The notes under the pieces are model-generated. The model searched no databases, had not been told where the DNA came from, and worked only from the letters and a program-made list of their open reading frames with translations. Positions 16,294 to 24,272 of a stretch of DNA of 64,000 nt are shown here, one piece after another. The stretch comes from a virus: positions 36,816 to 100,815 of the IMG/VR virus record IMGVR_UViG_3300015241_000001; one strand, given 5' to 3'. The stretch's first letter is position 1. Every line of letters begins with the position of its first letter. The translations under genes and the position numbers were made by a program.

Positions 16294-17084
16294 TGGCATA
16301 CGACTACGACAAGACCAGGACTTTGGCAGTGCAGTTGACGACGTATAACAGTCTGGAGCTGCTGAAGGCTGCGGTCGAGTCGGTGTATGCGCAGGACTGC
16401 CAGGCGATCGACCATGTGTATTTAGAGATCACGAACAACGGTAGCACGGACGCCACGATGAACTGGCTGAACAGCTATGACGTGGCGGATGGCGACGATG
16501 CACTGGTGGTGTCGAATCAGCTAGTCAATCAGTCGCCGGTGAAGTTGGCGAATAACGCGCTATGGAGGCTGTTCAGTCAGGAAGGTTTCAGCGAAGTGCT
16601 GATGATGCCGAATGATGTTGTGCTGCCGACGGACTTCGTAGGCCATCTAAGGTCGTGGCCGAGAGGTGTGGTGACTGCGAGTATGTCAGGCGAGATGCCA
16701 ACTGGAGAGCTGACGTATGGCGTGCAGGCGATTAGCGAGAACACGCCGATGGCTGTAGTGCTATGGCGGAAGTGGTGCTATGACGCTGTGGTGGCGGAGT
16801 ACGGGTATTTTCTGGACGAAGGGTTCTGGTTCTATGGATCGGATTGTGACTTGGCGTTGAGGATGGCCGCGCTGGGGATTCGCGGCGTGCAGCTCGACCT
16901 GCCGTATTGGCACTATGGCTCGGCGTCATGGAAGACAGCGCCTGAGACCGAGAAGCAGATGATGCTGATCCAGGCGGATGTTGATAGGGAGTACTTCGAG
17001 AAGAAGTGGAACTTTAGAGTTGACGATCCCGAATACTCTCGACTAGCCGCTGATCTAAACTTCAAAGGACGGCGGATCGGATGA
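16293..17084 (+). CDS. GT-A fold glycosyltransferase (family 2-like)
   Basis: 263 residues. The N-terminal strand-loop VQLTTYNSLELLKAAVESV (about 13-31) and NNGSTDAT (about 48-55) are the nucleotide-binding part of GT2 enzymes. MMPNDVVLP (about 107-115) stands at the DxD position, and GSDCDLALRM (about 182-191) matches the catalytic acidic motif. The start overlaps the methyltransferase stop, and the end overlaps the next gene by 4 nt. It probably adds a second sugar in the same modification pathway as its neighbours. Confidence 0.8.
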   Translation: MAYDYDKTRTLAVQLTTYNSLELLKAAVESVYAQDCQAIDHVYLEITNNGSTDATMNWLNSYDVADGDDALVVSNQLVNQSPVKLANNALWRLFSQEGFSEVLMMPNDVVLPTDFVGHLRSWPRGVVTASMSGEMPTGELTYGVQAISENTPMAVVLWRKWCYDAVVAEYGYFLDEGFWFYGSDCDLALRMAALGIRGVQLDLPYWHYGSASWKTAPETEKQMMLIQADVDREYFEKKWNFRVDDPEYSRLAADLNFKGRRIG

Positions 17085-17500
17085 GCTATAAAGACCTACC
17101 TGAGTTTCGTGTACGCCTAGAGAACATCAAGCAGCGCATTCGTGCTGGCGAAATGGTCAACGCGAATCGCCAATCCGGCAAAACTACAGCGATCATGGAA
17201 GTGATTCATGAAGACTATAGTGCGCAGAGTTTGCAGGCTACCGTTCTCGTGCCGTGGTCGGATCTGGGCACTATGTTCATAAAGCAGTACATGACTCGCT
17301 GGCCGGATGATGTAAAGCCAAGGATGTTGTATGGCACAGCAGTGCATGATTGGGAGCGCAAGCTTCGCGGCTACGACTGGAAAGGTAAGTTGTTCGCGGA
17401 TGCTTTGTCAGCACTGGCTTACAAGCCTCAGTACAGCTGGGAAGAATATGAAAAGGTTGAGAGATTTGTCTTTGAGTACAACGTACGAGGCTGCTGGTAA
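17081..17500 (+). CDS. Mini P-loop protein (ATPase fragment-like)
   Basis: 139 residues with a Walker A-type loop ANRQSGKTTAI (about residues 26-36), followed by a strand-rich stretch (TVLVPWSDLG) as in SF2 helicase or terminase ATPases. GKLFADAL (about 101-108) could serve as a short Walker B. The protein is far shorter than any helicase or terminase ATPase, and the sensor motifs and arginine finger are not visible. It overlaps both neighbours and stands between the sugar cassette and the terminase genes. It may be a degenerate ATPase, a regulator of packaging, or an ATP-binding accessory. Confidence 0.65.
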   Translation: MSYKDLPEFRVRLENIKQRIRAGEMVNANRQSGKTTAIMEVIHEDYSAQSLQATVLVPWSDLGTMFIKQYMTRWPDDVKPRMLYGTAVHDWERKLRGYDWKGKLFADALSALAYKPQYSWEEYEKVERFVFEYNVRGCW

Positions 17501-17916
17501 TGGCCGGAGTCGTTGGCGCACGCAAGCCTAAGGTTATATTGCATGACGCTGCCGATCAGGCCGAGCATCTACAGGAGATGCAGAGGCTGGAGCGCAGGTT
17601 GGAGTTGGTACTGAAGGATCTCAGGGTTCTGAGGACGAGTCTGCAGCGAGACGTGGCCACGCAGGGCGTGCTGGGCAGTCGTGGCCTGACGCAGTTTATA
17701 GTGGAGACGTTGCGGGACAGTGTAATCAGGCATGGTGCGAATCACGGAGCGAACGTGCCGTGGTTGTTGTTGCAGGCGGAGCAGGCAGGGTACGCGATAC
17801 CGCTGCCGAGGACGATGTCGAAAAGGTTGACTGAGAGGAGTTATAGGGTGAGAGATATAGCCTGGAACAAGGAAGCAGAATGTTGGTACTGGTGCAAGAC
17901 GGAAGACGCAGAGTAA
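17500..17916 (+). CDS. Helical hypothetical protein
   Basis: 138 residues, with a coiled-coil-like segment (about 18-52, LEEMQRLERRLELVLKDL type) and a basic C-terminal half with several Arg and Trp. It overlaps the preceding stop by one base. No family recognised; it may act with the adjacent mini P-loop protein. Confidence 0.6.
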   Translation: MAGVVGARKPKVILHDAADQAEHLQEMQRLERRLELVLKDLRVLRTSLQRDVATQGVLGSRGLTQFIVETLRDSVIRHGANHGANVPWLLLQAEQAGYAIPLPRTMSKRLTERSYRVRDIAWNKEAECWYWCKTEDAE

Positions 17917-17954
17917 GGTAAGTAGTAAGCCGAGAGATTGAGGAACGAAGACTA

Positions 17955-18176
17955 ATGACGCAAGCAGAGCTGGCCGCTGATACACGCAACTATCGCACGA
18001 TCAACTTAGACGAAGCAGCAGACCGGAAGCGATGGTTAGCGACGCATAGGCACCAGCGGCATGCGGTGCGGGACGAGACGACAGGCAAGATGTGCTACTA
18101 CGTCGAGCTGACCGAGGTTACTATAACTGGGCTGCAGGCGTGGTTGACTAAAAGCTACCGAGGGGTGACGGGATGA
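17955..18176 (+). CDS. 73-residue hypothetical protein
   Basis: A basic alpha/beta protein (HRHQRHAVRDETTGKMCYY in the middle). Its stop overlaps the next start (ATGA). No domain is recognised. Confidence 0.55.
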   Translation: MTQAELAADTRNYRTINLDEAADRKRWLATHRHQRHAVRDETTGKMCYYVELTEVTITGLQAWLTKSYRGVTG

Positions 18177-18916
18177 ATGCAGCAGGTGCAGGTGCAGGGA
18201 GCAATTTTACAGCGATAGGTCTGGCGATGGCTGGGCTGTTGTTTGGCGTGCTGCTGACATTGTTGGCGGCGGGCGTCATTGGCGTGCTGTGGGCAACCTG
18301 GCAGCAGCGCAAGGAAGGAATTGCGGCGCGGACGTTGATCAACCAAGTGATTGCGCGGAACACGTCAGCGATTGCGTTGCTGAAGACTGAGGTAGCTATG
18401 GCCTTGAACCGGATGGATGCGGACCGGATCCACGATGCGGGCATGGCTATACAAGCTGGCGTGAAGTCCCTGCACGGGTCGGTCCAGACTCTGAGCAAGT
18501 TGCTATATGCAACGCCGGGCGCAGGCGCGGGCACGGTCGATCAGTACGGCATCAGTAACTCGGGGCTGACCGGCATGGCAGGCATGGTGGGCAACAACAC
18601 GCCGATGGACGAGGAAGCTGAACAGGACGCACTGCAGGATGAGCAGTGGTCGGCACGGCCGAGGCAGGTGCAGGATATGTATAGCACTAAGCCAGCGTGG
18701 GCACAAGGGATCGCAGCGCAGACTGAGAATCCGTTCGAGGCTTATCGCGCGGTGCAGCAGGCTAAGGAAGACGCGGCGCAGGGTCGGTCGAGTCCTGTGC
18801 CTATCAGCGTGCTGCCGGATGTCGATGAAGGTCATGACTTGGATGCACAGCAGGGTTCGGAGCTGAGCTATTTGGCGACGAGTCAGGTGCCTGGGTTTAC
18901 GGAACGGCCGGAGTAG
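18173..18916 (+). CDS. Membrane-anchored protein before the terminase
   Basis: 247 residues. One long transmembrane segment (about 17-46, Gly/Leu/Ala-rich) is followed by a helical part (50-115) and an acidic, Gln/Ala-rich tail. It overlaps the gene before it, and the small terminase gene starts 17 bp after it. Function unknown; membrane-anchored helical proteins of this layout occur among phage lysis and entry factors. Confidence 0.65.
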   Translation: MNAAGAGAGSNFTAIGLAMAGLLFGVLLTLLAAGVIGVLWATWQQRKEGIAARTLINQVIARNTSAIALLKTEVAMALNRMDADRIHDAGMAIQAGVKSLHGSVQTLSKLLYATPGAGAGTVDQYGISNSGLTGMAGMVGNNTPMDEEAEQDALQDEQWSARPRQVQDMYSTKPAWAQGIAAQTENPFEAYRAVQQAKEDAAQGRSSPVPISVLPDVDEGHDLDAQQGSELSYLATSQVPGFTERPE

Positions 18917-18932
18917 GATAGGGGCTAGGGTT

Positions 18933-19721
18933 ATGGCACACACATCTGCAGGAGCGGGTAGCAGAGGACGGCAGCGGCGGTCGGGGGGCCACGCTGCCGT
19001 CGAGTCGTCTGGTGCTGCACCAACAGCTAAGGATCAAACTCGGTACTTTGATTGGCGTGCCGGTGTCAGCATGGAAGAGCTGGCGACGCGCGAAAATGTC
19101 AGGCTGGCTACGGTGCGTTCTAGCATCGAGAAGATGCGAGCGCAGGCGGCGAAGTACTCGGCGGAGCAAGCTGAGATTGCGACCCGGCAGATGTATATCG
19201 AGGGACTTCCGCATGGCGGCCAGGCTTTGATTGCTGCACTGCAGGCGACGCGGACCGAGTACAAGTCTGAGATGGAGTTGGTGTATGACAAGGAAACGCA
19301 GGAGCCCAGCTGGAAAGAAGTCAAGACTGCGACTGAGCTGCCGGACCATGCGGTCAGGTTGAACGCTGTCGATCGGCTGACGAAGGTGCTGAGCACGATC
19401 ATTCCGAAGACGCCGTTGGTGAGCAACAATACCAATGTGGATGCCAGGACGCAGATTGCTGGGAACGTTGGCGGAGGTCAGGCGCTCGCTGCACCACAAC
19501 ATCAAGGGGCGCTGTCAGCTGAGAGTATTATTCGCCAGATCCGCCAGCAGCGAGGCTTGGACACTGTAGAGGTTGTCAAGCAGTTGACGCCGGGAGCGGA
19601 GCTGGCCGATAAGGACTTTGAGCTGGAGCGTGAACTGGCTGAGGAGGCTGAGGCTGAGGCTGGTGAAGGTGAGTATGTTGAAGGCGACGGCGGCGCTGAA
19701 CCTGAAGGAGCACCTGACTAG
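18933..19721 (+). CDS. terS: Putative terminase small subunit
   Basis: A 262-residue protein directly upstream of the large terminase gene. After a basic, Gly/Ala/Ser-rich start, residues about 35-60 carry a helix-turn-helix-like segment (WRAGVSMEELATRENVRLAT). Long helices follow (60-160), as in the DNA-binding and oligomerisation parts of small terminases, and then an acidic Glu/Ala-rich tail, typical of a part that contacts the large subunit. It would recognise phage DNA and load the motor. The call relies on position and layout. Confidence 0.65.
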   Translation: MAHTSAGAGSRGRQRRSGGHAAVESSGAAPTAKDQTRYFDWRAGVSMEELATRENVRLATVRSSIEKMRAQAAKYSAEQAEIATRQMYIEGLPHGGQALIAALQATRTEYKSEMELVYDKETQEPSWKEVKTATELPDHAVRLNAVDRLTKVLSTIIPKTPLVSNNTNVDARTQIAGNVGGGQALAAPQHQGALSAESIIRQIRQQRGLDTVEVVKQLTPGAELADKDFELERELAEEAEAEAGEGEYVEGDGGAEPEGAPD

Positions 19722-19740
19722 GGTCCGCGCTCTACCCTCC

Positions 19741-19761
19741 CTACGTGACTCCGTGTAAACT
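19741..19761 (+). promoter_or_regulatory. Operator copy 6 with -10 element before terL
   Basis: Operator CTACGTGACTCCGTGTAA (19741-19758) overlaps TAAACT (19756-19761), but no -35 is present at the expected place. The predicted start is at the ATG at 19768, and no ribosome binding site lies between, so the terminase message would be leaderless if this promoter is active. Confidence 0.65.
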
Positions 19762-19767
19762 GCTGGC

Positions 19768-21975
19768 ATGTATGTAAATCGCAAGTCCAAGCTTCTAAAC
19801 GAGGCACTGGAAGCCTTGGATCAGAAATACTTCGAGGCGAAGCGCCAGCTGCCGAAAGGCGGCATTGAGGACCATACTGCTCTGGCATGGACGTTGTTGA
19901 CGCCGCTGGAGCTGCAGTTCGCTATAGAAGAGATCGATAACTGCATCAAGGATAGAACATACTACCTGCAGAACTTCCATACGATTGTCACTGAGCAAGG
20001 TCTGGCTACGTGTTTGTATCCCATGTTCGATCTGCAGTGGATCGTTGAGAATGCTATTGCCAAGGAACGCGAGGAGACCGGCCAGTCGAAGGTGATTGTG
20101 CTGAAGCCTCGGCAGGCTGGGATCACAGAATACGCTACTGGGACAATGTGCTGGTGCTCGTTCTTTGCACCGAATGCTTATACGGTTTCTGTGGCGCAGG
20201 CACCGGACGTTTCAGCTCACGTGCAGCGCAAAGTCAACATTGCATATAACGGCCTGCCCTGGTTCATGCGGCCTGAGCGTCAGTATCACTCGAAGGGCGA
20301 GTACATCGAGTTCAACAGGAAGGATCTGAGTGAGCGGGTAACGAATCCTGGCCTGGGCTCTGTGTTCATAACGACGCATGCGCAGCGCGGGTCGGGAATT
20401 GCTATTGGCCGAACCGTGCGTAACCTGCACATGACTGAGGTCAGTCGATGGGCGAGCACGGAGGTCTACACGGCTGACTTGGAGCCGAGCATGAACGCCA
20501 GCGACACGATGGGCATTAGCGAGAGTACAGCCTTGGGTTCGGATGGCCTGTTCTACAACATGTGGCAGGAAGCTGAAGAAGGCGACTCGGATTGGGTGCC
20601 GGTGTTTCTACCTGTATACAAGGCGAAGAAATTCTCGCTGCCGCTGAAGCCAAGTCAAGTGCCTTTTTTGCTGACGCCATTGGAAGCTGCAGCTCGGGAA
20701 CGCGTCATGGCCGAGGAGGCTGGGTTCAAGATCACCGATGAGTTTTTTAACTGGCGCAGGCGGAGGCTGAAGTCGGCGATCAAGCGGACTGGCTATCCGT
20801 ATGCGCATTACGAGTCTTATCCGATGACGCCGCAGGAGGCTTTCCAGTCGAGCGGTCTGTGTGCGTTCCCGCGACACAAGCTGGACGAGCAGAGCCAGTC
20901 GCACATGCGCCGGCCGGTCAAAATAGGCGAGATGATGTTTGGCGGGCTGCATGCAGTGCCGAAGCCGTTGATGACTGTGGTCAAGCCAGGTCAGGCGCTG
21001 GAGAAGAGGGAAACCGAGAACCGGTTCTATATGTGGGAGGACCCAAGTCCGATGGCGAGTTATTATCTGTCAGCGGACACAGGTGCAGGGCTGGTCGGAG
21101 GCGATCCACTGGTGGCGGTGGTCTGGCGCGCTGGCGTTGGTGCGAACCCTGATGTGCAGGTTGCGGACTGGGTGGGGTTCGCACCGCCGACTGAATACGC
21201 CAAGATTCTGTATGCGATCGGCATGTACTACAACAAGTGCGAAGTGGCGGTCGAGTACGCCAAGGAGGGTATGATCACGGCGGTGTACCTGCAGAATCAG
21301 TTGGAGTATCCGAATCTGTATCGGCCGCGGGCGGAGGACCGCGTAGGCAAGCAGATGGCCAACTACCTGCACTGGCAGACGACGAGCAAGACGAAAGCGT
21401 TGATGGTCGGGCGCATGGGCGAGGCCTTGTTGGAGGATAGTGTTGTCATTCGCTCGGAGTATATCTTGAAGGAGATGTACAAGTTCAGCAAGGATGGAGC
21501 TGGTTACTCGGGACTGGGCAGCCACGACGATGGCGTGATAGCGATCATGATCGGGCTGTATGCGTTGCGGCAGACGATGCCGGAGTTGCGGAGTCCGGCG
21601 GCTAAAGAGGATGCAGGCAGGCAGACACCGAGTCGGGGAGCTAGGCCGAGTGGCGGTGCTGTGTTGTACGGGCTGTATGACGAACTGTGCAGGATGCGGG
21701 GCCAGACGCCGGTGCTGGCGAAGGCCGAGGAGTATGTGGCGGCCAGGCCGGGCTGGATGGTCAAGCCGATTATGGTCAGCAAGGCCAACACGGCTTATAG
21801 TGTCATCCATCACGGCGGTGGCATCGAGAACGAGCTGTTGAGGCGCGAGGGTATGGATCAGTGGGATATTACGCCGGGAGTGGTGGCTGCGTGGCGCGGG
21901 GCCAAGAGTAATGACCAGGGCCAGGAGGCGGAGGAGTTTGCGAGTCTGCTGGCGGGCGAGAGCTGGGCTGAGTAG
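19768..21975 (+). CDS. terL: Terminase large subunit (DNA packaging motor)
   Basis: 735 residues. The ATPase domain has a variant Walker A, LKPRQAGIT (112-120), the form K-x-R-Q-x-G-[IV]-[ST] seen in many phage terminases, and a Walker B ending in the catalytic Glu of MTEVSRW (Glu224). The RNase H-like nuclease domain has three acidic positions: Asp437 in SADTGAG, Glu496 in VAVEYAKEG and Asp587/588 in GSHDDGV. It pumps DNA into the prohead through the portal and cuts it. The C-terminal part (about 600-735) is longer than in many relatives. The gene is on the opposite strand from the portal and some 12 kb away from it. Confidence 0.93.
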   Translation: MYVNRKSKLLNEALEALDQKYFEAKRQLPKGGIEDHTALAWTLLTPLELQFAIEEIDNCIKDRTYYLQNFHTIVTEQGLATCLYPMFDLQWIVENAIAKEREETGQSKVIVLKPRQAGITEYATGTMCWCSFFAPNAYTVSVAQAPDVSAHVQRKVNIAYNGLPWFMRPERQYHSKGEYIEFNRKDLSERVTNPGLGSVFITTHAQRGSGIAIGRTVRNLHMTEVSRWASTEVYTADLEPSMNASDTMGISESTALGSDGLFYNMWQEAEEGDSDWVPVFLPVYKAKKFSLPLKPSQVPFLLTPLEAAARERVMAEEAGFKITDEFFNWRRRRLKSAIKRTGYPYAHYESYPMTPQEAFQSSGLCAFPRHKLDEQSQSHMRRPVKIGEMMFGGLHAVPKPLMTVVKPGQALEKRETENRFYMWEDPSPMASYYLSADTGAGLVGGDPLVAVVWRAGVGANPDVQVADWVGFAPPTEYAKILYAIGMYYNKCEVAVEYAKEGMITAVYLQNQLEYPNLYRPRAEDRVGKQMANYLHWQTTSKTKALMVGRMGEALLEDSVVIRSEYILKEMYKFSKDGAGYSGLGSHDDGVIAIMIGLYALRQTMPELRSPAAKEDAGRQTPSRGARPSGGAVLYGLYDELCRMRGQTPVLAKAEEYVAARPGWMVKPIMVSKANTAYSVIHHGGGIENELLRREGMDQWDITPGVVAAWRGAKSNDQGQEAEEFASLLAGESWAE

Positions 21976-22080
21976 TGGAGCTGCTAGGCTGCGACGGGGC
22001 AATAGAAAACCTGCCGATTTGAGCGTCCGTGGGGGACTAAGCTTGGCAGGTGTATTAGGCATACTATAACAGCATTTCAG

Positions 22081-22109
22081 TTGACTCACAACATGGATTC
22101 ATGTAACTT
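22081..22109 (+). promoter_or_regulatory. Sigma70-like promoter with embedded operator (copy 7)
   Basis: TTGACT (22081-22086), 17-bp spacer, TAACTT (22104-22109). The spacer contains CAACATGGATTCATGTAA (22089-22106). Unlike the other copies it is followed by about 110 bases of structured leader before the first ATG at 22221. Confidence 0.75.
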
Positions 22110-22114
22110 AGTAG

Positions 22115-22204
22115 TTGCCCGGTCTGGAGGCTTCGAGCCTCGCGTCGACGAACACTCCTAAGAAAGCCAGTACCAGTAGTTGGCGATTCTGAGCAGGCCG
22201 GGCG
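22115..22204 (+). other. Structured 5' leader RNA candidate
   Basis: Directly after the predicted start of transcription, GCCCGG (22117-22122) can pair with CCGGGC (22198-22203), closing a domain. Inside lie a perfect hairpin GAGGCT-TCG-AGCCTC (22127-22141), the palindrome CGTCGACG (22143-22150) and a weaker GCCA/TGGC stem (22166-22184). The 3' side ends just before the GCAGGAG stretch and ATG of the next gene. It could be a regulatory leader, a small RNA, or a processing site; no known riboswitch class is recognised. Confidence 0.45.
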
Positions 22205-22220
22205 CAGGAGCTCTAAGGTA

Positions 22221-22541
22221 ATGGCCAAGCCGAAGTCAGTCCGTACAGGTGTCTATGTCGAGCGTGACGGCAGTCGGCACAAAGGACCGCTGATCTTGCT
22301 GACGCCGATGCGTGTGACGGTGCTGCAGACGCATGCCAGGTTTATTAAAGATGCCAAGTCGAATGCGGGGCCGCCAGGGGATGTGTTCAGTCCAGTGGTG
22401 GTGTTTCGCAGGTTCGGCTATACCGATGGCTGTCTTATAGGTAGCGAGTTGTACGTAATGCTGCAGGCCGAGTTCCTGCGCAAGTTCAAGTGGGCGGGCA
22501 GGCTGAAGACGATCGTGCGGACGACTGAGGAGGTTTGGTAG
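22221..22541 (+). CDS. Hypothetical protein, tandem paralogue A1
   Basis: A 106-residue basic protein with mixed strands. Its C-terminal segment LYVMLQAEFLRKFKWAGRL matches VYVMPKAEFLERYERLGRL in the next gene, and a GVY motif near the N-terminus is also shared, so the two genes are tandem duplicates. It is the first gene of a four-gene unit after the operator-promoter at 22081. Confidence 0.6.
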   Translation: MAKPKSVRTGVYVERDGSRHKGPLILLTPMRVTVLQTHARFIKDAKSNAGPPGDVFSPVVVFRRFGYTDGCLIGSELYVMLQAEFLRKFKWAGRLKTIVRTTEEVW

Positions 22542-22543
22542 TT

Positions 22544-22843
22544 ATGCCGAAAGGTCAACGAGTGGCACCAGGCGTATACGGCGAACGAGCGGACTGGCTG
22601 ACGGAGCACAATTTCAAGGCGATCGATTGCCACCACGACTGCGGCCTAAAGGTTGTCGTCGAGAGCAATGAAGTGCATCTGTGCGTTAGAGACGTGCTGG
22701 ACAAGGGCGTATGGTTTAGGCCTTTTAGATGGCCGGGAGGCAGGGCTGTCATGGTGTATGTGATGCCTAAGGCCGAGTTTCTGGAACGGTACGAACGGTT
22801 GGGACGGTTAGTAAAGGTACGTGGCCAGGAAGAGGTTGGGTGA
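22544..22843 (+). CDS. Hypothetical protein, tandem paralogue A2
   Basis: 99 residues, similar to its upstream neighbour over the last 30-40 residues and at the N-terminus. GAGGAGG before the ATG at 22544 is a strong ribosome binding site. Two Cys and several His (CHHDCG, about 29-34) may bind metal and are not in the sister protein. Function unknown. Confidence 0.6.
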   Translation: MPKGQRVAPGVYGERADWLTEHNFKAIDCHHDCGLKVVVESNEVHLCVRDVLDKGVWFRPFRWPGGRAVMVYVMPKAEFLERYERLGRLVKVRGQEEVG

Positions 22844-23103
22844 TGCGCAAGTACAAGGGAGACGGTAAGGCACACGAGCTAGTAGAGTGCATAGCTGAAC
22901 CTGAGGACAAGGTTGTGGCGTTGTACGTCAATGACTATCAGTGTTTGGCCAGGTTCCTGCAGCAAATGGCAGGCTGGTTTGCGCGGCGGCCGCAGGACGA
23001 GGTTGAGGTTGAGGTTGAAGCTGTGTTGCGCGTTCGCGGGCGGGACGGTGTCGTGGCGGAGTACCGGTGGGGAGCCGATTCTGGCGCTGGCGAGGGGCTG
23101 TGA
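22843..23103 (+). CDS. Hypothetical protein, tandem paralogue B1
   Basis: 86 residues. It overlaps the previous stop by one base (TGATG). Its C-terminal segment AVLRVRGRDGVVAEYRWG matches VVVLVRGHNDSIVEYKWG of the next gene, so these two are a second tandem pair. Function unknown. Confidence 0.6.
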   Translation: MRKYKGDGKAHELVECIAEPEDKVVALYVNDYQCLARFLQQMAGWFARRPQDEVEVEVEAVLRVRGRDGVVAEYRWGADSGAGEGL

Positions 23104-23450
23104 TGCGAGGGCACAAGGATGGCAAAGGTGAGTCAGTAGTCGAGTACTTCAGGAACTTCCTGAGGGATATGCCGGTTGTGGAGTTCATGGACGCGGTCGG
23201 GCGGGTGTTGGCTGCGGACGAGGCGGCTGGAACTAAGCCGTTGGAGGTGGTGGTGCTGGTGCGCGGTCACAACGACAGCATTGTCGAGTACAAGTGGGGT
23301 CAAGCTCCTGCTGTGGGCCGGGACCTAGTGCGGGAAGCTGCATGGACTAGGCCTTTTCAGATAGGTTCGTCGGAGCCATCGGTGCTGTGGTGGTCGAAGC
23401 CCGTTGGCGCGCAGTTGGCTTGGCCGGAAGAGCCTGTTGACGAGGACTAG
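23103..23450 (+). CDS. Hypothetical protein, tandem paralogue B2
   Basis: 115 residues, similar to the preceding gene product in its middle strand pair. The stop codon TAG shares the tetranucleotide CTAG with the stop of the convergent minus-strand gene, so the two genes overlap by 4 bp. Function unknown. Confidence 0.6.
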   Translation: MRGHKDGKGESVVEYFRNFLRDMPVVEFMDAVGRVLAADEAAGTKPLEVVVLVRGHNDSIVEYKWGQAPAVGRDLVREAAWTRPFQIGSSEPSVLWWSKPVGAQLAWPEEPVDED

Positions 23451-23992
23451 AGTTCTGGTGGCGTACGAAAATGCCGCAGCCGCGGAGCCGACTTCTTCGT
23501 TGTTCTATCGGACCGTGGGCGATCCAGAGGTCTATCCCGAGGGTTGAGCTGACTCGGGTGAGTGACGTAGGGTTCGGTTACCTGTCTCCAGTGGTCTAAA
23601 GCTGCCAGCTGTTCTTCAGGTGTGCCTCGGTGGCAGAACAGAGGCGATATGAGCAGGCTAGAGCCGCCCAGTCGGCGCAGTAGCTCAAGCTTCTCTAGCA
23701 TGCGCAGTAGCTTGCTGACTCTGGACTTGTCGACACCGAGCTCTGCGGCAAAGTAAGTGTGCGGCCGAGCGCAGACTCCAGCGTAGCCAACCGCTTCGAC
23801 CAGAAGTAGCGCCAGCCTGTAAGCATCTGCTGGTAGCTTGGTGTGCGCTAGCTTCGATAAGTCAGTCAAGCCCATATATGAGAACCCTCCTGGAAAGTAA
23901 TAACGTCGACGTTTTGGCCCTGACACGGCCGCGTTGAGCTCGCCTAACGGTTGACCTTTGGAGTCGGTCACGATCAGCTTGTCAGCAGACAT
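23447..23992 (-). CDS. RepL-like winged helix protein
   Basis: 181 residues. Residues about 45-125 resemble the winged-helix domain of plasmid RepL replication proteins: a helix with TDLSKLA, a hydrophobic helix, AAELGVDKSRVSKLLRMLEKLELL as recognition helix, and a wing ending in SPLF. The C-terminus is basic and Pro-rich. It stands alone on the minus strand beside a gene-poor region with palindromes and G-tracts. It could be a replication initiator or a MarR-like repressor of divergent transcription. The protein encoded at 39722-40078 has the same layout. Confidence 0.7.
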   Translation of the reverse strand: MSADKLIVTDSKGQPLGELNAAVSGPKRRRYYFPGGFSYMGLTDLSKLAHTKLPADAYRLALLLVEAVGYAGVCARPHTYFAAELGVDKSRVSKLLRMLEKLELLRRLGGSSLLISPLFCHRGTPEEQLAALDHWRQVTEPYVTHPSQLNPRDRPLDRPRSDRTTKKSAPRLRHFRTPPEL

Positions 23993-24183
23993 TCAGGCTC
24001 CTCGAAGGCAAGCGCACGGCCTCTATAGATGTTGTACAGGCTTGCTTGAAAGTTGTCTACAGAGACCACAAAAGTGGTCGTAACTGTTGTGTTGTGTGGT
24101 AGTTAGTCCTATTCATATGAATATATAGAACACATGCATGCCGGCTGGAGCGAATAGAAGGCGAAGGAAGGGAAGGGATCCTC

Positions 24184-24201
24184 CTACATGAATCCGTGAA
24201 T
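24184..24201. promoter_or_regulatory. Partial operator copy 8
   Basis: CTACATGAATCCGTGAAT has the first 15 bases identical to the consensus copy at 12846 but lacks the final GTAA. There is no -35 or -10 at the usual spacing. It is either degenerate or a half-site. Confidence 0.5.
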
Positions 24202-24272
24202 AAATAGTAAATTTGAAAATTGGAATTTTGATAAAAAGTCCATGTGAGAGTCCAACGTTCTCGCAGGCGTCT

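Noticed and set aside
21070-22089. Long minus-strand frame of 339 codons
   Set aside because: Antisense to the 3' part of terL, with Arg/His/Leu/Pro-rich composition typical of a shadow frame. No start signal.
22115-22204. tRNA-like fold
   Set aside because: The closing stem and a TTCGA-containing hairpin recall a tRNA, but the loop is too short, the anticodon arm is missing and there is no D-arm sequence.
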